Shown here: positions 12,930 through 15,938 of the stretch, one piece after another
Layout of the letters: every line of letters starts with the position of its first letter
Position numbering within the stretch: position 1 is the first letter of the stretch
Assembly (NCBI GenBank): GCA_031261015.1
Contig: JAISKG010000165.1
Location: forward strand, 1-15,938
Length of the DNA: 15,938 bases
Source of the DNA: Dysgonamonadaceae bacterium
Lineage (GTDB): Bacteria; Bacteroidota; Bacteroidia; Bacteroidales; Azobacteroidaceae
Reading direction: 5' to 3'
Program-made: the position numbers and the translations under genes
The notes under the pieces: generated by a model
Told to the model about the DNA's origin: nothing
Database searches by the model: none
What the model saw: only the letters and a program-made list of their open reading frames with translations

Positions 12930-14393
12930 TCATGCTTCAAGAATGGCTGTTAAATAATCCCAGAACTTCTGCACGGTAGCGATTTCCACTTTTTCGTCGG
13001 GCGAATGCGGAAACTTGATTGTCGGGCCAAACGAAACCGTATCCAAGCCCGGCACGTTCGACAAGATGATGCCGCATTCCAATCCGGCGTGCATCACTTC
13101 GACTTTCGGCTTGTGTCCGCGCTGCTGTTCAAAGACTTTTTCCATCACGGCCAAAATCGACGAATTCGGATTCGGATCCCAGCCTGGATAACCATTGCCT
13201 ATTTCGATGAAATCGGCTCCAGCCAAAGTAAATACGCTTTCGATGCTGCTACAAATTGCGGCTTTTTTGCTCTCGGAAGACGAACGCGCCAAAAATTTAA
13301 TTTCCGTCAAGCCTTCGCTCGATTGGATAATCGCCAGGTTGATCGACGTTTCTACCGTATCGGGAATGTGAGCAAAACGATTGATCACATTATTCGGACA
13401 AGCGTTAATAGCGTGAGTCAGTTTGTGTTGTACCACCTTCGGAATCAAAGTCATTTCCGGCGTAATCTTCACTCGTTCCGCTTTGAAACTGATGGGATTT
13501 TCGATCCCGTCAAATTCGGCGTTAAACAACGATTCGTAACCGGCTGCCATTTCGAGGATTCGCTCGTAATTTTCTTTGCCGTCTGCGACAATTATCGCAA
13601 AAGCTTCGCGCGGAATCGCATTGCGCAAGCTCCCGCCGGAAACCGACGACAAGCGAATATCATAAGTCATCATCGCATCCTTTAAAAATCGGAACATCAA
13701 CTGGTTAGCGTTAGCTCGTCCCAAATGGATGTCCACGCCGCTGTGCCCGCCTTTCAGTCCGGTGAGCGATACTTTCACGGCCACATCTTCTTTCGGAATC
13801 CACGTTTCGTCTTCGTATTGAAATTGAGCGGTCACATCTGCGCCGCCGGCACAACCGATATACAACTCGCCATCCAGTTCGGAATCAAGGTTCAACATGA
13901 TTTTTCCGTTGATAAATCCCGGCCGCACGGCCAAAGCGCCGTACATTCCTGTTTCTTCGTCGGTAGTAAACAAACCTTCCAATGGTCCGTGTTTCAAATC
14001 TTTGGCTTCGAGAATCGCCATCGTAGTCGCTACGCCGATGCCGTTGTCGGCGCCCAAAGTCGTTCCTTTCGCTTTCACCCAATCGCCGTCGATCCATGGT
14101 TGAATCGGATCTTTCGTGAAATCAAACGGAACGTCGGAATTAGCTTGCGGCACCATATCCAAATGGCTTTGCAGAATAATTGTCGGCCGGTTTTCATAAC
14201 CCAGAGTGGCCGGTTTGCGAATGCAAATATTATTGGCCGCATCGCGCAAGGTTTCCAATCCCAATTGTTTACCGAAATTTTCGACGAAAGCCGTAATAGC
14301 TTCGCTGTGTCCCGACGGACGAGGAATTTGCGTTAACTCTTGAAAGTGCTTCCACACATTGGAAGGAGTAAGATCGAGCAGGTTGTTTTTCAT
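12930..14393 (-). CDS. pepD: Aminoacyl-histidine dipeptidase (peptidase D, M20 family)
   Basis: A 487-residue cytosolic dipeptidase of the M20C (PepD/carnosinase-like) type, which splits dipeptides such as beta-alanyl- or aminoacyl-histidine using two zinc ions. Metal ligands and catalytic residues are visible: H77 and D79 in SHLDMVPQ, bridging D116 in LGADNGIG, the catalytic E146 with E147 in TDEETGM, D170 in NLDSE, and the last metal ligand near H463 in FPHSPDEKVE. The dimerisation (lid) domain with GLKGGHSGVDIHLGRANA lies at about 210-230. Length is the usual one for PepD (about 485). It follows the flippase-like gene by 38 bases and is probably in the same transcript. No frameshift or missing key residue was seen. 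Confidence 0.96.
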   Translation of the reverse strand: MKNNLLDLTPSNVWKHFQELTQIPRPSGHSEAITAFVENFGKQLGLETLRDAANNICIRKPATLGYENRPTIILQSHLDMVPQANSDVPFDFTKDPIQPWIDGDWVKAKGTTLGADNGIGVATTMAILEAKDLKHGPLEGLFTTDEETGMYGALAVRPGFINGKIMLNLDSELDGELYIGCAGGADVTAQFQYEDETWIPKEDVAVKVSLTGLKGGHSGVDIHLGRANANQLMFRFLKDAMMTYDIRLSSVSGGSLRNAIPREAFAIIVADGKENYERILEMAAGYESLFNAEFDGIENPISFKAERVKITPEMTLIPKVVQHKLTHAINACPNNVINRFAHIPDTVETSINLAIIQSSEGLTEIKFLARSSSESKKAAICSSIESVFTLAGADFIEIGNGYPGWDPNPNSSILAVMEKVFEQQRGHKPKVEVMHAGLECGIILSNVPGLDTVSFGPTIKFPHSPDEKVEIATVQKFWDYLTAILEA

Positions 14394-14431
14394 GATTAGT
14401 TTATTTTTATCGTTTTATATATTTCTATTTT

Positions 14432-15430
14432 TTAATCAGTTACATTGACATGCGATTCTTTCGATTTTTGGTAAGAAAGCATGGCAATTCCGAATAAACC
14501 GCAAAGTACGACCCAAATAGATTGGAACGCAAATACTGCTGTTGCAAAAGCAGTTGCATGTTCACGGCTAACCATAAAAGCGCACAAACCCAGCACGGTA
14601 GCCGCTTGCCAAGGCCCCAAGCCTCCATTGGAAGGAACTCCCATACTTATACTATTTAAAGTAAATATAAATAATGCCGCTGCAAAACCCAAATGAGCGG
14701 TAAAATCAAAAGCGAAAAATGTAATGAAAAAGTAGAGAAAATACGAAATCCAAATCCCGAAAGTATAAACAATAAAACGCTTCTTCTGCTTCATTTTACC
14801 GACCACCAGAATATCTTTATATAAACCTGTGAAAAAATTCTGGATACTTTTCACTATTTTATTTTCCTTGAAAAAGACTAAAATAGCGACGGCAATCACA
14901 ACGACAAGTCCCAGAGCGATATAAAGTGGGGCAGAAGTCAAAACCGGCGACAAATCAAAAAGCTCGTGATTACGATGGAAAGCTTTGGCATTAAGCAAGA
15001 AAGCGATCAGCGTAATCAGAAGAACCATCAACATATCAAATACGCGATCGACAATCAACGTGCCGATCAATTTAGAAAACGGCACTTTTTCCTTTTTGGA
15101 AATAATCGTGCATCGCCAAATCTCGCCTACACGCGGAAGAGCAAAATTAACTGCATAATTTCCCAAAACGGCATAAACCAAATTGAGTTTACGCGGATAA
15201 TAGCCTAATGATTTGATAATCAAATTCCAGCGCAAACCTCGAATCACATTGCCGGAAAGCCCGAACAATAAGGAAACGGAAAGAATCACCCAATTGGCTG
15301 AGCGGATCGTCGCCCACAACTCACTGAAATTCGTCCCTTTATAAAGAAAATACAGAATGATGATTCCTAAAAACAGCGGGATGGTTACTTTGAGTGTTTG
15401 CAGAATAAGCGCTTTTAACTTTGGGGGCAT
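14432..15430 (-). CDS. Flippase-like membrane protein (LPG synthase TM family)
   Basis: A 332-residue integral membrane protein of the UPF0104/AglD-like family, the membrane domain that also occurs in lysylphosphatidylglycerol synthase (MprF). It has about 7-8 membrane segments. The family motifs are a short hydrophilic loop with RGLRWNLIIKSLG, then NFALPRVGEIWRCTIISKKE, where P, GE and R are conserved, and DRVFDML; later comes GVPSNGGLGPWQAATVLG. The C-terminal aminoacyl-transfer domain of MprF is absent, so it probably moves or exposes a lipid instead of charging it. The lipid substrate is unknown. Start 15430 gives MPPKLKALILQTLKV and an inside-first membrane segment. It is divergent from rsmA, with a gap of 56 bases, and leads the pepD-lipoprotein-aroK unit. 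Confidence 0.88.
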   Translation of the reverse strand: MPPKLKALILQTLKVTIPLFLGIIILYFLYKGTNFSELWATIRSANWVILSVSLLFGLSGNVIRGLRWNLIIKSLGYYPRKLNLVYAVLGNYAVNFALPRVGEIWRCTIISKKEKVPFSKLIGTLIVDRVFDMLMVLLITLIAFLLNAKAFHRNHELFDLSPVLTSAPLYIALGLVVVIAVAILVFFKENKIVKSIQNFFTGLYKDILVVGKMKQKKRFIVYTFGIWISYFLYFFITFFAFDFTAHLGFAAALFIFTLNSISMGVPSNGGLGPWQAATVLGLCAFMVSREHATAFATAVFAFQSIWVVLCGLFGIAMLSYQKSKESHVNVTD

Positions 15431-15449
15431 GAATCTTGCATTTTTTGAT

Positions 15450-15465
15450 TATCTTTGCAAAGATA
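15450..15465. promoter_or_regulatory. 16-base palindrome of two opposed -7 boxes
   Basis: TATCTTTGCAAAGATA is a perfect palindrome. Each half is a full TAnnTTTG promoter box, one facing rsmA (15450-15457, plus strand) and one facing the flippase-like gene (15465-15458, minus strand). Predicted starts are near 15464 and 15451, so each start lies in the other box. TTG elements at the normal -33 distance are not clear on either side. Confidence 0.5.
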
Positions 15466-15486
15466 ATGTTTTTTACTTTTTGAAAG

Positions 15487-15938
15487 ATGTATCATCGCGA
15501 AATTCGTCCGAAAAAATCATTAGGGCAGCATTTTTTAAAAGATCTGTCCGTAGCGGAAAAAATTGCCGAAACGCTGAATGTTTGTCCCGGTCTTCCGGTG
15601 TTGGAAGTAGGGCCGGGCACAGGCGTACTCACGCAATTTCTTCTGCGCGACTGCAAAGATCTGACTGTCGTTGAATTAGATAAAGAATCAGTCGAATACC
15701 TGAAAACGCATTATCCGGAATTAAACGGACGGATTTTGGAAAAAGATTTTTTGAAGTTGGATTTGGCCGCTTCGTTTCATCAACCTTTCTGTGTGATCGG
15801 CAATTATCCCTACAATATTTCCAGTCAGATTTTTTTCAAAGTATTAGAATACAAAGATTTGATTCCGTTTTGCTCCGGTATGGTACAGAAAGAAGTTGCC
15901 GAACGGTTAACCGCCAATCCGGGGAAAAAAGCCTACGG
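15487..15938 (+). CDS. rsmA: 16S rRNA adenine dimethyltransferase, 5' part (cut by window end)
   Basis: The first 150 codons of RsmA (KsgA), which uses S-adenosylmethionine to dimethylate two adjacent adenines near the 3' end of 16S rRNA (A1518 and A1519 in E. coli numbering) late in 30S assembly. The usual N-terminus RPKKSLGQHFLKD (7-19) is followed by the SAM-binding motif VLEVGPGTG (38-46), the acidic VELD (62-65), the DF at 87-88 and the catalytic motif NYPYNIS (106-112). The reading frame is open to the right edge, and the protein normally has about 260-270 residues, so a little under half is missing. ATG 15487 is the first in frame and gives the expected N-terminus. It starts 56 bases from the divergent flippase-like gene. 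Confidence 0.96.
   Translation, partial: MYHREIRPKKSLGQHFLKDLSVAEKIAETLNVCPGLPVLEVGPGTGVLTQFLLRDCKDLTVVELDKESVEYLKTHYPELNGRILEKDFLKLDLAASFHQPFCVIGNYPYNISSQIFFKVLEYKDLIPFCSGMVQKEVAERLTANPGKKAY

Noticed and set aside
13005..14336. Plus-strand open frames of 226 and 203 codons inside pepD
   Set aside because: They mirror pepD codons on the opposite strand, are full of Arg, Phe and His without domain features, and pepD is intact.

Overview
This window looks like a piece of a Bacteroidota chromosome, most likely order Bacteroidales. The evidence is the gene content: a DUF4254 protein next to a family 9 glycosyltransferase, a lipoprotein with a bacterial Ig-like domain, a DUF3108 protein, a long ribosomal protein S1 with a Bacteroidetes-type C-terminus, and C-type PepD dipeptidase. 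TAnnTTTG promoter boxes and A/T-rich leaders without clear Shine-Dalgarno sequences agree with this. I cannot name a genus. The region reads as ordinary chromosomal housekeeping and envelope genes. I see no insertion sequence, phage gene, CRISPR array, tRNA or rRNA.

Layout, left to right. (1) Positions 43-1981, minus strand: an ABC transporter ATPase followed by a TPM-domain membrane protein with two zinc ribbons, overlapping by 17 bases. (2) Positions 2078-4723, plus strand: DUF4254 protein, family 9 glycosyltransferase and a WaaP-like lipopolysaccharide kinase, each joined to the next by an ATGA overlap, then a small AT-rich orphan gene. The first three look like a module for building or decorating the LPS core. 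(3) Positions 4696-8355, minus strand: an Ig-like lipoprotein, a DUF3108 periplasmic protein and the riboflavin kinase/FAD synthetase RibF. The last two overlap by ATGA. (4) Positions 8443-8663, plus strand: a tiny lipoprotein gene that appears to carry a one-base frameshift. (5) Positions 8676-9611, minus strand: a cation diffusion facilitator with an unusual metal site. (6) Positions 9758-11818, plus strand: rpsA, with a repeat-bearing Ala/Pro/Glu-rich N-terminal extension, ending at a strong hairpin terminator. (7) Positions 11881-15430, minus strand: a flippase-like membrane protein, the dipeptidase PepD, a small lipoprotein and shikimate kinase. (8) From 15487, plus strand: the start of rsmA, cut by the window edge.

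There is no gene-free stretch above 300 bases; the longest gap is the 146 bases before rpsA. I did not find a convincing new biological system. The items most worth a second look are the frameshifted lipoprotein, the DUF4254-glycosyltransferase-kinase cluster with its orphan last gene, the 16-base palindrome made of two opposed promoter boxes before rsmA, the metal site of the CDF transporter, and the rpsA leader and N-terminal repeat.
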